Shown: positions 48,063 to 61,800 of the stretch, piece by piece
How positions within the stretch are numbered: the first letter of the stretch is position 1
How the letters are laid out: each line of letters starts with the position of its first letter
Position numbers and translations under genes: made by a program
NCBI GenBank assembly: GCA_013397695.1
Contig: VYZI01000532.1
Coordinates: 305,554 to 369,553 of the forward strand
DNA: 64,000 nt
Direction of reading: 5' to 3'
Origin: Centropus unirufus
Lineage: Eukaryota > Chordata > Aves > Cuculiformes > Centropidae
The notes under the pieces: generated by a model
Database searches by the model: none
Told to the model about the DNA's origin: nothing
The model's input: only the letters and a program-made list of their open reading frames with translations

Positions 48063-51000
48063 CCTGCTTACTTGTAAAACATTAGAAATTGAGAAAGGTC
48101 CCTGTTTTCCCTAACAATGACTATAAACATCAGTATTTTTCAGCATCCTTCTCATACCAAAATCTGGAGAAAGAGCAGCTGCTGAGAAGAAGATTAATTC
48201 TATCCCAGCCAAACACAACCATTACCTACTAACAACTGTAAACAATAGGTGTTATCCACACTATTCTCACATTAAAGATAAAATGCTACAGCTGTTAAGA
48301 AATGCAGTTTCTTAGAAGAAAATTTACTTTATACAAGCCAAAACTAGGATGTGTATTTTTGCTCATTACTGTGTTTCAGTTTCCAGGCAAGGGCCAAAGC
48401 TCAGTCACTCCAGTCACTCTTCAGAGAATGCCATAAACAAAATACTTACTGGACTTGGCACATAATGTTGGTAAAAAAAAAAAAGCAGAAATGAAAGCAG
48501 ACAACTACCACTATTACGTCTACTGTGTCTTTCTCTCTGATGAGTGTTTGTGAGGTGTTTGTGCTTGATACCTCATATTATTATTATTCCAGATAATGAT
48601 ATGAGAATCATATGTGGCAATGAAGAGACATCTGCTAAAATCTGTGCCTAAATGCAAAAGCAGAATAACTCCAAGCATTCTGTGTTCCTGTAACAGAATA
48701 GCACCTCCCAAGTTTTTGCCAGCTTTGGATTCCAGTATCTGAGTGTAACGTAGTCATTTTGACCCTCTGATTTCACTTTCCCTCAGTGGCTGTGCTAGCC
48801 TATGATAGCTCTCTTTTCCTGTTTATAAGGATATGTTTTCAGACTCCACTGTGAATTTAAAAGTAGGAGTTGCTCATTTTCACTGTTTAAGGTGAATGAC
48901 TTTCCCTTCTCATGTCCTTTCAACACAGTGTATATTTTCCAAATGAAGCAAAGCTATGACCCAACTTATAGCACTAGGTATTTTTTTGTTGGGTTATGGT
49001 GCTCTTCCAAGAACACGTGGGCTCATAAGTTTACATGGCATGTGTTTTCCCACATTAGCATGTGACTGTTGTTAGAATCACATAGTTTCTGCACTTCATT
49101 TTTGTAATCATATGTTTCCATTGGAGATGGTTCAATCTTCTACAAGGAGGTGATCTTCAGTGCTCCTTCCCAGTCTTTCACTAAATATACAGAACTGTGA
49201 AAGGCACGTTTCCAGTTGTGTAGTCTATTTCAGGAGGGTAGGGTTTGAGTAGTTACATCATTACATCAACAAAGGCCATGATGTATCTGGATTGTGGACG
49301 CCTTGAGTTTCAGTGTGTTTTTCATATCATCACATTTTTTTATGTCTGGTAAGCTGGACATACATAATAAGCAGATATAGGTGTCTAAATTAGGTGCTTT
49401 TTGGAGGTACATAGGATGAGTTAACATCTTTGATTCAGCCTGCTGCCCAGTTGCTTGCATGCACTGATCTTTCCCACTCCTTCTGTCCCCAATAAGCTGT
49501 ATTACAACAGTCATACCCACTACACTTCATATAAATCTGTTTAGTGAACATGCCGTTCTAGAATGCAAGAGACATGGTTTGGATTTGTTGTGAGTTTTTC
49601 ACAACTTTTTTCATGATTGATCTCTTCTTTAATAATGTTGTGGCCAGAGAACACCGATCACCTCTGAACAATTGAAATAATGTGTTGAACATATTATAGC
49701 CCACAGGAAAAACAATTCTAATATATATTCTCTCAAATGGATATGTAAGAATTCATTAAACTGTATCTTTTCTTATTTTAATACCAATAAATAAATACAC
49801 ACATAATCAGTTATTGCCACACTGCAATAATTGCAGTAGCAAAAGGAAACCACAGTATGTTGGATGCCCTTAGAGATCTGGTCTGAAAAAAAAAAAGCCT
49901 AACAGATTAATTTATGCTTCCTATCAAGCATATTGAAGTTTTAATTCTTGTTTTGCCAAGTGCTTATACTATCTAATCACTAAACTGTAATTTACTTGTT
50001 TTGTTAATATCTTAAATTTGACAGATTATAGTTTGATTTTGTCAGATATTCTAAACCTAATGTTATCTAATCCAAGGATCTATGCTAAAATGAAAAGATG
50101 CAGAGTAAGTTTCTCTGCAAATTCTTGTCACATTCTTCATCTCCGGTTCATCACAAGCTGCCAAATAGATGAGTCTCGCTTTATTTCAGCAAACCAGCAA
50201 ACTAATTGCCAAATATTTATGATATATATGGATACAAATCTTTATGGAATATAGTCTTATCTTGGAAGGTTGGTTGTTCACGGTTGATTTGCAGTGCATA
50301 GTTAATGTCTAATTATTTCACTGTGCCTTTTGCCAGGGTACAAATAATTCATGATTCTTCTTTAACAAACCAAGAACAGGTTGATTCATGATCTTGATCC
50401 ACAGCCAGAATTATGAAAAAGCACATGAATATTGGAACAGTTCACGATTTGGAAAGAAGGGAGTAAGACCAGGCATCATGTCCTTTCAATACTATCCACA
50501 ACAGCATCTAGAGGTTATATGGTAAGAACTACTCTGAATAAGAGGTGAAAATAATACGCTACTTATTACTTGCAAAACAATGCTGAAACCTGACCATTTG
50601 GGCATTTCATTAGTCTTCTGACCTGGCCACAGTTTATCTTCATTGTACCATTGCTCATGCATTGACTATGGACTTACTATAGTCAGTGAGTCAGAAAAGC
50701 CTAAAAAGACTATGTCTAGAGATAAATTTATTGCTCACATTGCACCCTCTGCTGTCTAACTCCTGTAACATCTCTGGACATAGTCCTGGTCTGTGTTACA
50801 GTGGACAGAGAAGTAATCTAAGGGAAAATCGTCAAAATGAAAAAAGACCATGTAACAACAAGAAAATCTGGATGAGAAGATCAGAAATGAGGGACTACAT
50901 TTTCATCAAATGACTGATTGATGAATTGTTTAGTCTAAATCTTTAATCCTGACTGTATTAGAAGTCTGAGTTCAATGGGATATCCTCTTTAATGAAGTCA

Positions 51001-53530
51001 GCAGGACACTGCCTGTAGAAAGTGGGCCACAGGATTAGGAAGCCCATCTGCCTTCCTTCGCCATTAGATATATTTGAGGTTCAGATGCTAAAAATCCATC
51101 AAAGTGTCAAAATAGCTCTGTGGAGTACAAGGGTCAAAGCTGGCCTTAATTAGACATGGCATCTCACTGTCAAAGGCAAAAAAAAATTGAGCTGCCAGGT
51201 TAGGAAGATGGGTATAAACATTGTAATGGGCTGGGGAGTCACTAGTTTGTTACCTTAGGTTACACCCCATCCAGGAGCACTCTGTGATAAAGTAAAGCAT
51301 TGCCCCACACTGTCCTGTTAATCATCTTGTCAATGTGTCAACCAGCTGCTGACACACTTTCCTATGTTCCACCACTGTATGTTACTGGATATGGCCCCCA
51401 TCCTAAAAAAAGCTCATCCTGCTTCTAAATTCCTACACAAATTGAGTTACTGATGACCCAAGAGACAGAGGACTTCCACTTACCCAGAGGTAGTTCACCT
51501 GGTCGACCCCAAAGAGGAATTCAGAGGGTGATACTAAAATCTGGACCCCGATCTCAAGCATCTGAAGGTACGTTACACAATAAAGAGAGAAATCCATCTT
51601 TAGAGAGGCAAGTCTGCCCACCCTCACTGAGATGCCTAAGACAGGTGGGATTGCCATCTTTGCTGGTATCTGTTACTCTTTATTAATTATAGAGGAAAAT
51701 GAGATAATAAGTTTAAACTAGATAATTAAATTTTAGGCAGTTCACCTGGAGAATTAATCCTACCCATAAGCCCCTATCCTGCAAGGCTTACAATTCAGAG
51801 GAACTTACTAGCACATGCATGCCATAAAGACAAAAGGTATGAGAAAAGAAAAAAAAAAGAAGAAAAAACAGATGTGTATACAATCATGTAACTTACAGAT
51901 GTAACTGACACAATGTGAGACAGATTTTGTCCATGGTAATAACAGTAATTAATTAGTATCATAAGAGAAAGAGGTATTTCAAGCTTTAACATGATTTAAA
52001 GCAGGAAAAAAACCCCACGTCATTACCAAAGATTCTTCTGATCTCACTCTGATTATTATACATATGGCACCATTCTAAACATATCAATTAATAAAAGGAG
52101 ATATTTACTGAATTGGGAAAACATAGCTTTAACTTTCAATCTCCAGACATCATCACAGAGAACTCAGCAGTCCCACCACTTCCAGGGCAGTGCCGAGGAG
52201 GTTATCTGAAGACAGTGAGCAGCAGTCAACATAATCCTGTTTGTGACTATGCCCTCCATGTCAGCTTTTTACAAGAAAGGGTTTAAAATAGGAGCTGATT
52301 CAGGCTTTCTTTTATTGTAGCCAGTCATACATAGCAAATAACACCAAAATTTTGGCCCTTGGAAACTGAACAAATGGGCAAATCCGTCAGTTTCTTCAGA
52401 AATTTATATTAGGATAGTTGTTAACTTTGCTTCATGCTCTGCTGCTGCTCAGAGGTACTGTGTTCATAAGGACCAGGGAAGGAACAATTTCCTTCAACTG
52501 CACTCTGAGGGAGGAGACACAGATTCCATTAAACAACTACTGCCCATTACACTGTAAGGAGCAGTTTATCCCACTTTCTTTTTTTGCATTCTTGATGTGA
52601 CTTGTTCTCCTTTTAAGCATTTACTGTGGGGAGCCAGGGTATGTGGAATTATTAGAACAGCTAAGCAAGGAGTCATCCTTTAGTATGGTTGTCAGCTGAA
52701 ATTTTTTACAGTGAAGGCTTATCTCTCAAAGGACGGACCAAGAGGCTTTAAAAATTAGCCTGCACTAAGCATCAAACACCATGGAGCAGGAGACAACTCT
52801 ACTGTGCTTGGACTTGACAAGCAACCTTTTCTCTCTTTGACTTCAGTCATTCTAGGATGCCAGTCTGCTACTCTCAGACTTCCACCCTTGGCAGAGAGTG
52901 AAACACAAGCAATACGTGGATATACTTGCTTGTAACTGGAACACAGGGTAGGAATGAAAACTCAGAGCCTAAATTAGGTGGAACTTACTGCTAAAAAATA
53001 TTGTCTCCTCTCATATTAATCTCCTGGCTTCACAGCATTTTGCACCAACTTCAACCACTCTTCATTGTTTGTGAGCACTGAATATGATAAGGAAGAGCTC
53101 ACAGTCAGTTAAAGGTATCTGAAGCGTTTTTCTTTCCAGTTGGAAAAAGATTAAACTTTGACTTAGAAGCAGCTATACAGAGTACTTGTTTTGGTAAAAG
53201 TTTCTAAATGTGGCTACAAATGGCTCTTCTTTAGCACAGCTAATGCCAGTTGAAATGAAGTGTAAATAGACATTTGACAGGAAAGTCATGAATTGCAAAT
53301 GTGTGAATAAAATACAAATGTGCATGTAATCTGTTCCCTTAGGTACCACAATGTGTGTTGCAAACTGATATTAAAACAACCCAGCAATCTGAAAGAGAAT
53401 GCAATTTGCGTGTGTGGGCTGGATGTCTTCAAACAAAGTATGTTTTTCATGCCTTCCCCAGAAAATATAAAATCAGAATTGTTTGATTGGAGAAGACTTT
53501 CAAGATAGAGTCCAACCATAAGCATACACC
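48063..53530. other. Unique sequence, no gene recognised
   Basis: An A-rich, pyrimidine-poor run lies at 51841-51868 and shorter A-runs at 48473-48484 and 49887-49897. No transposon, RNA gene or exon was recognised. Confidence 0.55.
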
Positions 53531-53632
53531 ACATGTATATATATACATAAATAAATACATAAATATAAATGCATAGACATAACATAAATTTAAATACATA
53601 TGCATAAACACAAATATAAGCAAACAGACACA
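53531..53632 (+). repeat. Degenerate (ATAAATAC/ATAT)n low-complexity tract
   Basis: About 100 bases of imperfect TATATATACATAAATAAATA-like sequence pass into CACAAATATAAGC. The minus-strand frames across it (132 and 70 codons, rich in Tyr, Ile and Met) are translations of this repeat and not genes. Confidence 0.9.
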
Positions 53633-55573
53633 CGTGTGGTCTTTTACAAGTTGCTTCAAGATAGTAAAAATTCATATTTGTCACCTATCCTGACAGGAAT
53701 GAACTTAAGACAAACATTGGTTGCCTGCACCTATTGCAATGTCATCTCATGTCTGAGCCTGAGCAGATTACGTTGTCTAAGAGCCCTGCTAATACCCAAT
53801 GCAGGATCGGAAGGGATTTGTGCATAGTCAGAATCTGTGAGGAAATGGAGATGTTTGGAGATGGGCTTCGGAACACACCTGCAAACTGAGGCACAGCAGC
53901 TCTGGGTGCCAGAGGTAAATCCAGAGAAGGACACAGCAAAATTCAGAGCTTAAATCCCAGTCATCTCACTGCATGAAAAGGACACTTTTGTACACTGGTT
54001 TGGATAAGGCTGAGGATATACACCCTAAATTAGGAAGTGCTCTATATCAGGGAATCAAGCTGTTTTTTGGGGCAGTGAAAATTCAACATGTTAAATAAGT
54101 ACTGTCATCACAAAGAATAAAATTAAATTATTCTCCTCAAACTGCATTGCTTAGTAAATCAGCACAGCAGAGCCCAGACACAAAAAAATGAGTGTTGTTT
54201 CAGTAGAGTGAAGTGACAGGGCCAACAGCAGATGCATTACTTGGCACTGATTGCTGCAAATTTTGTAAGCAGCAGGGATGAACCTGTTTCACCAAAGATT
54301 AAGTCTACACAAAAGCATGGCATTCAGCATTGGGAAAGAGGCTCATCTATTGTCTTGGCAAGCAGCACCAAAGATACAGCACCCTAGAGATAAAACTTGA
54401 GTCTAGTTCGAAACGCACTTGCCAACCTGAAAAGAAAAAGAGGCAGCACAATGGTGGCTAGTGAAGAAACAGCTGGGTATGGTGGCACCAGGCTGTGTTT
54501 TTCAACCCATGTTAACAAAGCTTGTTCATGTAGCCAGTGTACCATGAAGAAGTGATTGTCGCTTTCCATTTGGTCACAGAGACATGAATAGGATTCAGTG
54601 TCAAAGAAGGCAGATTTGGGGGTTTGATTTGTTTTCTTTTAATATTCAACAATGTTGGAAAGAGTATAGTGAAATGGTAAGACTGGCCACGTGCAAATTT
54701 ATATCACAGTAGTGACTTATTGCTGACATTTGAGAAATGCCAAGAAAACTCAAGGAAATTTTGGAAGTATACAGCCCATCATCAAAACAACTTGTAAGAA
54801 ACAGATTTGTAACTTCACACTCATGCCAAATTGATGGGCAGGAAAATGTGGCTGTTGGCTAGTTTCAATGTAGAACATCCATAATATAGGTAATGGTCAG
54901 TCCCATCCAGCTTTGTCCTGTGGAAAAGGTGGTGTCTAGTATCAAATTCTTCACCCATTTTAATCTCCTTTTCAGTATTTATGGCAGAAACTCACTTCTG
55001 CTGTTGTATTGAGAAAAACAAATCATATATTAAATGTTCCATTGTATGAGTTATGTGCAAGCTTCAAGCTAATGAAAAAATGTAAAGACTGTGAAATATT
55101 TGGTTGCCTCTGCTCCAAGTTATCTGAGAAAAAAAACGCACATAATATTTCTTTCCCATTTGTATTTCCCTCAAAAAAAATACTAAGGAAATCCTCTTAA
55201 TATCAGTGGATGAAAAACCATTACAATGGCAAATGGCTTTTTAAAATACTTTTTGTTATTATTGTCTTTGAAGAAGTGCTCATAAGACACATACTATTTT
55301 TACAATCACAGAAAATTGAAACCTTTTAAATATGCTTCCTTGGACTTTCTCCTAGAAGGAAAGCAGGAGCTGCAAATGGTCCAAGGATAATAACTCATTA
55401 CAGCAGAGGCTGGCTGCAGGGGAAATGAGTAGCTGGACTGTCAAGAGTTTGCGTGCTTTCCAGACCTGTGTTGAAATGAAGTGACGTTCACAAACCACAT
55501 TAGCATTGTGGGATCAGTACTCTCAAATAGCAAACGTGAGGTGGAATTTCTGACCCACAGTAAACCTGGAAAG
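53633..55573. other. Unique sequence, no gene recognised
   Basis: Nothing is supported here. Overlapping frames at 53600-53939 lie on both strands and none is recognisable. Confidence 0.6.
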
Positions 55574-55829
55574 GGACTTTTGACATGGGCATGTAGTAAT
55601 AGGACAAGGGGTAATATAAACTGAAAGAGAGCAGATTTAGATTAGATATAAGAAACTCCTCACTATGACAGTGGTGAGGCACTAGAACAGGCTGCCCAGA
55701 GAAGCTGCAGATGCCCCTTTCCTGGAGATGTTCAAGGTCAGCTTGGAAGGGGCTCTGAGCAACCTGGTCTAGTGGAGGGTGTGGAACTGGATGATCTTCA
55801 GCAGAATCTGTTCTATAATTCTATGATTG
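55574..55829 (+). mobile_element. CR1 LINE 3' fragment, plus strand
   Basis: The 256 bp begin with GGACTTTTGACATGGGCATG and AGGACAAGGGG. They continue through TAGATTTAGATTAGATATAAG, GGCTGCCCAGAGAAGCTGC and AGCAACCTGGTCTAGTGG, and end in TTCTATAATTCTATGATTGT. These segments in this order define the end of CR1 ORF2 and the 3' untranslated tail. It is 5'-truncated and has no coding capacity. Confidence 0.94.
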
Positions 55830-58800
55830 TGTCGAAACAGCAATCTTCAAACCTAAAATGCCAACCAAATTCTTCCTGTATTAGACTCTGTAAGATGATC
55901 TTGTTATAGGTGAAACACATTTGTGTGTCAGGAAAACCACAAAGGCTGAAGATGGGTTAGGAATAGAGATTTTCTTTTAATGGCTCATTACAAAAGTTGG
56001 TTTCATTATTTTCTTTCTAATATTTATTCTAAGAACATTTTTTTTCCAGTGACATATTTGAGATGTCTAATAGATACATCTAACTGGATTTTTTTCCTCA
56101 CAGTCATTACAGGGAAGTTTCTGTTTCTTCTTGAAGGATTGCTTATTTCTTTCAATTTTCCAAGACCACTTCACACTGACAGCAAGGAAAAAAACCAGCA
56201 CAAAAAGGTAGATGTATCTTTCAAGAATTTTAAGGAAAATTACATGAAATGTGAGTTTTTACGCAGTGTAAAAAATTTTCAGCCACACTTAAGGAAACAG
56301 TATATGAAGTTTGATCAAGTAACAATATTCTCATACATCTACTTCGTATTTTGTTTTCCTTGTTGAGGCCAATAAATATACATAAATACAAACCCTTGCT
56401 GCTCATCAGCCTTCTTCCCCTCACTGATCCAAATCTGATATTATCAGTGGTATTCATTTTTTCAGCCAAAGTGCTCAAAGCATTTCCTAACAACATTAGA
56501 AGTCATTATTCTTATTTTACTGGCAGTGCCACAGAGATGATGCAATTTTTTTAAAAACTACTTCATAAATCTGCTGCAGAGTCAAGACCAGAATCTACGC
56601 TTCTTTGATCCCAATTCCCTTTCCCAGTCATTTTCTTCACTGTGAAATAGGAAGACAGTGATGACGTATGAAGCTTCACCAAATAAATCAAATATGACCT
56701 TACCCACACTCTGTGCATGACAGTTCTTCTGAAGATCCCAAGAAGAGCAAAACAAAGATGAGTTAACTTTGATAAATGGGAAAAAAAATCCTGCCTCTGA
56801 GCATCATGATTCTGAAGTTTGTCTACAGTTGCATATGAAAAGGCTGATCACAGAGGTGGCTGCCCAAAGTTAATTAGAATTATAGGCATTTAAAATTATG
56901 GCATTCTCTAATTACAGAAAAAATAGCACTTCCACTTCTGCACAAATTCATGGTTAATTGCTCAGTGGTGATGGGAAGGAAACAAAAGAAAAGTGCTATG
57001 ACTATTTCATGAGGTTTCTGAAAACATATTACATTATTTAAAGCGTATTTAAGTGCAACATTCCCTCCCTCCTTGCTTTTCATACTAGGGAAGCATGTGG
57101 CCTTGAGCTGAGCATTCGCTATATGGGAGGTTGTGTGGGTAAGATCTTTGCCCAGATGGAGGCAGGTGATGAGAAGCTGTGGATTGATGTCTTTATGTAA
57201 AGCTCAGTGCTTGTGGTAGGCATCATTCTATCTAAGGGCAACAGGAATGAAGAAGTTCGGGGGGAGCTGCACGCATGAGAATTATTTTCCTCTTGACAGA
57301 GAATTTGTGCCTCTTTCAGAAAATGACCAGGAAGAATAGTCCAGTGTCTCAGGGACATGCAACTGCCACCCTGAAAGAGCTCCTGTGCCTTCCATCAAAC
57401 ACAGGAGCACAGCAACTCAGGACCCTTGGTCTTGTCATTAGGGAAAACCCATTTATCAGAGATAACCAAACTCACACACTGTCTCAGTGCACTCAAAGAA
57501 GCCAGCATATCGTTGGGAATGCTACTTGTTTCATAATAAAATGTTAGCTAAGGGCTCTTCTCTCTACCTGGACACACAGGCTGGTGTCAAAGCTATTGAT
57601 GGTCGTAAGACTGTTCCCATTCAGAGCAGCTGAGCATTAGTCCCAAAGTATTTTTATCCAGAAAAATTAATTGTGCCTGTACCCCCTGCGAAAAGTACAT
57701 TTTGAAACAACCAGCAGCTCTGAGTGGGACAGAGACTGGGAGTGGGGACAGAGACATCAAGATCTGAGACTGACAGGATGAGGTAAAACAAAGCTGGCTA
57801 CCAAGAGCTTAAGCCTCACAGCTCCCTAGGAGTTCTCACTTCAGAAAGGAGCAGAGCTCTGCCGAGGTAGTTTTGGGTGCAGAGCTGAGACCCAGCTATG
57901 CTGTTAACAGCTGGTTCTGCTAAAAGAGACTTCTACAACCTCAGCATAGAACTCTCCATCACTCCTTTACATTTCAGAAATTCAGAATACACTGAAAGCT
58001 TCTTCCTCTGAGATTTTTCCTCTGGCACGATATCGGGGAACTCACATCTCATCTAGACATTAACTCCCCAAGTGGGCAGTGATGAGGAAAGAGACTGAAG
58101 ATGCTGCTGTTAAGAAACATGTAGACCAGAAAGTTTACATGAGAGTGAATATTATCAGAACTGGATCCTTCACTGGAAAATTCTTTCTAGTTATATCTGA
58201 GAGGTCATGTTTTAACAGAGATATGAGGCACGAGGCCCAACCTTCATTTTTTAAAAACCGGACATGCAAGCAGAGGAACAGCTACACAACCTTACACTGG
58301 AATATACAGAAATATAAAATAAATTGGTTAACATTTTTCCAGACTAGGTTAGTGAAAAAAGTTATCACCTGACTGTTTACATTCATCAGGATAAATTTAC
58401 ACAGGTTTTATTTAGGCTATATGATCCAGCTGGGATATATTTGCTCATTTCACAGTCGCTCCATTTGCAAGACAACAGGAAAGGCTAAGGCTTGAACTGA
58501 CCCTTTCACTCCACAAGGAAAATGATAAAATAATTCCCACAACCATGTTAAAGTCTTGTGTAGAAAAGGTTCATATGTTAGCATTAAGTTTAGCACACTT
58601 GAAAGGTTTTTCAAAGTAGCCTTGAACATATGGTCTTACGTGCTTTATTTAAAAGAATTTTCTTTAAAAAATTCTGTCAGATACTAATTCCATTTGGCAT
58701 CTGAAATACAGCTCATGAGGACAGCTTGGCTGCTTGTGAAAAAAAGGCTTGTTTAGAGGCAAATCTGAGGTCTGACTCTTTTGAAAGGAGGGCATTAAGA

Positions 58801-61800
58801 TACCTTACACAGGATTTGTTACAAAGCATTTTTAAAAGAAGCGGCTGGTTCTTTCCACTCTGGGCAGGAGGCAGACAGAATTTCCCTTGTTTTTAATAGA
58901 TTTTATACTAATCCTGTTGTTTAGGATAGGACTGTAAGCTACCAAATGCCTGAGTAATATTATTTCTTTTCTGTGCTACACCATCTGCCTTTGCAAAGCT
59001 ACTGCAATATTAGTTTTCCTGGATGGCATTTCATGTTTTATATATTCTGTGGTATCTTTCCATAGTATTAACTTAAATATTTCAATATTGTCTCCAGGTT
59101 CAAAGAAAAATTATCCCCTCTTCCCTTACTTCCCTTCAACAAACATTATGTTCACTAGTATTCAGTAATTCTAGAAGAGGTAAGGGGTTCCTATAGTCCA
59201 CTTGTAGGGCTTTTTCCTGATAGTGCATATAGAATATAGCTTTACATTTCAGACAGAGCAATGGGCAAAACTAAATTTCCAGCAATGCCTTGCTGTGTGG
59301 CAGATGCCAGGACTGACATAATCTCTCATCAGGCACCTCACATGCATTTCATGGGGTAAGGTTAAAATAAGCCCAAATAAAAGACAGATCATGAAAAATC
59401 AGACATGATCATGAAATATGGCACTAGGCACAGCCTGACTCTAGCAAAGCCCAGACTGCACATCTAGGACAAAAGAAATATGCAATATATGAAGGAGGGA
59501 AAAATCACTTTCTCTCCCAATTCTGATGGGGATAAGACAGATACTCATCAGATTTAAACTTTAGTTGAATGAATGGAGATTAAAATGGTGTTTAGTTGCG
59601 GCTCAAGAAAAGTTATGAACTACTCACATATATCTGTAACTTACATTAAATGCTTGACAATACATAGAGTGGGCCTGAGGTTGATCTCCATATATATTTG
59701 ACACCTACAAGCCACCAGCAGGTGCCTTAAGACAAGCTATTGCTTTGACTTCCAAATTAAGCTGACCTTCTTGAATAGTTCCTCTCTTTGGCCATCAAGG
59801 GTCCTAAAAAGTCCTGCTAAAGTGAAGAGGAACCTTGACTAGGAGACCGCCACATCAATGTACAAATAACATGGAGTCAGATCTCTATCTCTTCTTTGAG
59901 AATGTTCTTCTAGGTATGCAGAAGCCCTGGAAACATGAGGGTTATCAGTAATCTTTCCCTTATTTTTACAACCAAGGACTGCATCAGACAAGCTTCTGAA
60001 ACCCCTTCCTTGGGAAAACAAAAAGAAATCCTATTCCTTATCTTTGGGTCAATTTTCTACTCTATCTATTTCAGGTGGCAGACAGGCTTGTCAATAGGGG
60101 TTATTTTAGGGGCTGATGGAAACAGAAAAAACAACTTAAGAGACCACAAAAAAGATAAACAAGCCAAAGTAATTTCAATAAGCCATCAAACATCATCTCT
60201 AACATACAGTAAAAATTAGACTCCACAAAAATTTGTAAAACTATCAAGACCTACATATGAACTAGCTTTCTGACACAGATCATAGTTTTAATTTTTTTAT
60301 TGATAGAATAAAATGTGTAAGTATAGAACTTTGCAGTTCAACATTTTAATACCATTTGCATTACTCTTAGTATTAGCCTGGCATTTCAGAAGAAACTATG
60401 GGTTGTTTTTCTTTTTAATTTCTCAAGGCAGCAATTTAATTCCACAGGAGATGTAATTATCTACACCAAAGGGAAGTAGATTATTACACATGAGAACTCA
60501 GTGTGAAGGGATGGCTAGTCCAGCAGGATTTTTTTTAATTGAGAACTCATAAAGGTCATAGGCACAGAGACCAGCTTTGTCGGTTTGCCTTCATATTCAC
60601 TTTTCAACATGGAATAGATAATTTTCTCCATGGAGAGGAAAGGTGTGTTTTAACATCAGTGAGGAGCTCCTCTATATGAACAATTAAACCAAAACTAAAT
60701 AAAGTCTATTTCTATAGGGGAGCAAAATCAAGTCAAACACCAAACACATAGACAAAACGATGGTCTTTGAAGGCTGGTGTAACTCCAGAAAAAAATTACA
60801 ATGCAAAGGATGTTCAGTTTTGAAATGTGTTGAACAAAGTAGAAAATTAAAAAAAAAACAACTTGAATTCACATAAAAATTTGTTTGGTTTGATTTGAAC
60901 TTTTTCAATCTCAACCCAAAAGTTTGTTAGAAATAGAATGATGGCACAAGGGAGTTACAAAGAAGCAACTGAGAAGCGTCATTGACATTGTTCAGAAAAA
61001 TCTTTCCAGTTTTTAGGAATGAGCAGAGTGAAAAAAAAAAAAGGTTATCATGTGAAGTCACTCAAGTTTTTGTGTTCACCACTCAAGACAATGATGTATA
61101 CAGGGAACTGATTTCTCTGTTACTGCACAATAACCAAATAAAACCTAAAGACTGAGAAAGGAAGAGGAGAAGAGGAAAAAAAAACCTTTCTTTTAACAAA
61201 AGAAGTATTTAAAATAAGTAATTCATTCCTTTAAATCCAGACGTTCAGGAAGAATATCCTTCTGTGTGTCTAAAAAGCTGTTACAGAATTTGTTGCACTC
61301 TGCTTAATAACGTCCTCTCCCAGTGGATCATCCAAGTGTCCATCTGAATTCCAGTTGCAAAACATCTGCCCGTGAACAGCTAAATGAGCAACGAAGTATG
61401 GTTTTATATGCCCTGCTTGGTTGTTTCTCCTGTCAAGTGGAAACAGCAAGGAAGATTAGCAAGGACACAATCATGGGCTCTAAACACAGCTTAATACAAG
61501 GCAAGTTCAATTTTACTAGTGCTCAATACATAGGTTGAGTTTTCTTTGTAATTAAGATAATGACACATCTCTTCTAACAAGCATTTGACCTCTGAGATGC
61601 TCAAGGAAATTCCTCGCCTAGAGAGCTTACCACGTAACAACACCTTTCAGGTTGCCAGCACTTCAATGCTAAGTTTACAAAGGTCTCTGTTGAGGTGTCA
61701 TACATGATATAGTGTTACAGCTAACATGCAATCTATCATTGGCTGACATATTACTGATCTGCAAAGCCATAACAGTTTTTATTCACATTAGTGGCACCAA

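Noticed and set aside
53286..53684. 132-codon minus-strand frame rich in Tyr, Ile and Met, looking like membrane segments
   Set aside because: It covers the (ATAAATAC)-like low-complexity tract at 53531-53632, so the apparent membrane character comes from the repeat.
55980..56366. 128-codon ATG frame
   Set aside because: Its Phe, Lys and Tyr richness follows from AT-rich DNA, there is no recognisable domain, and its size is within chance for the window.
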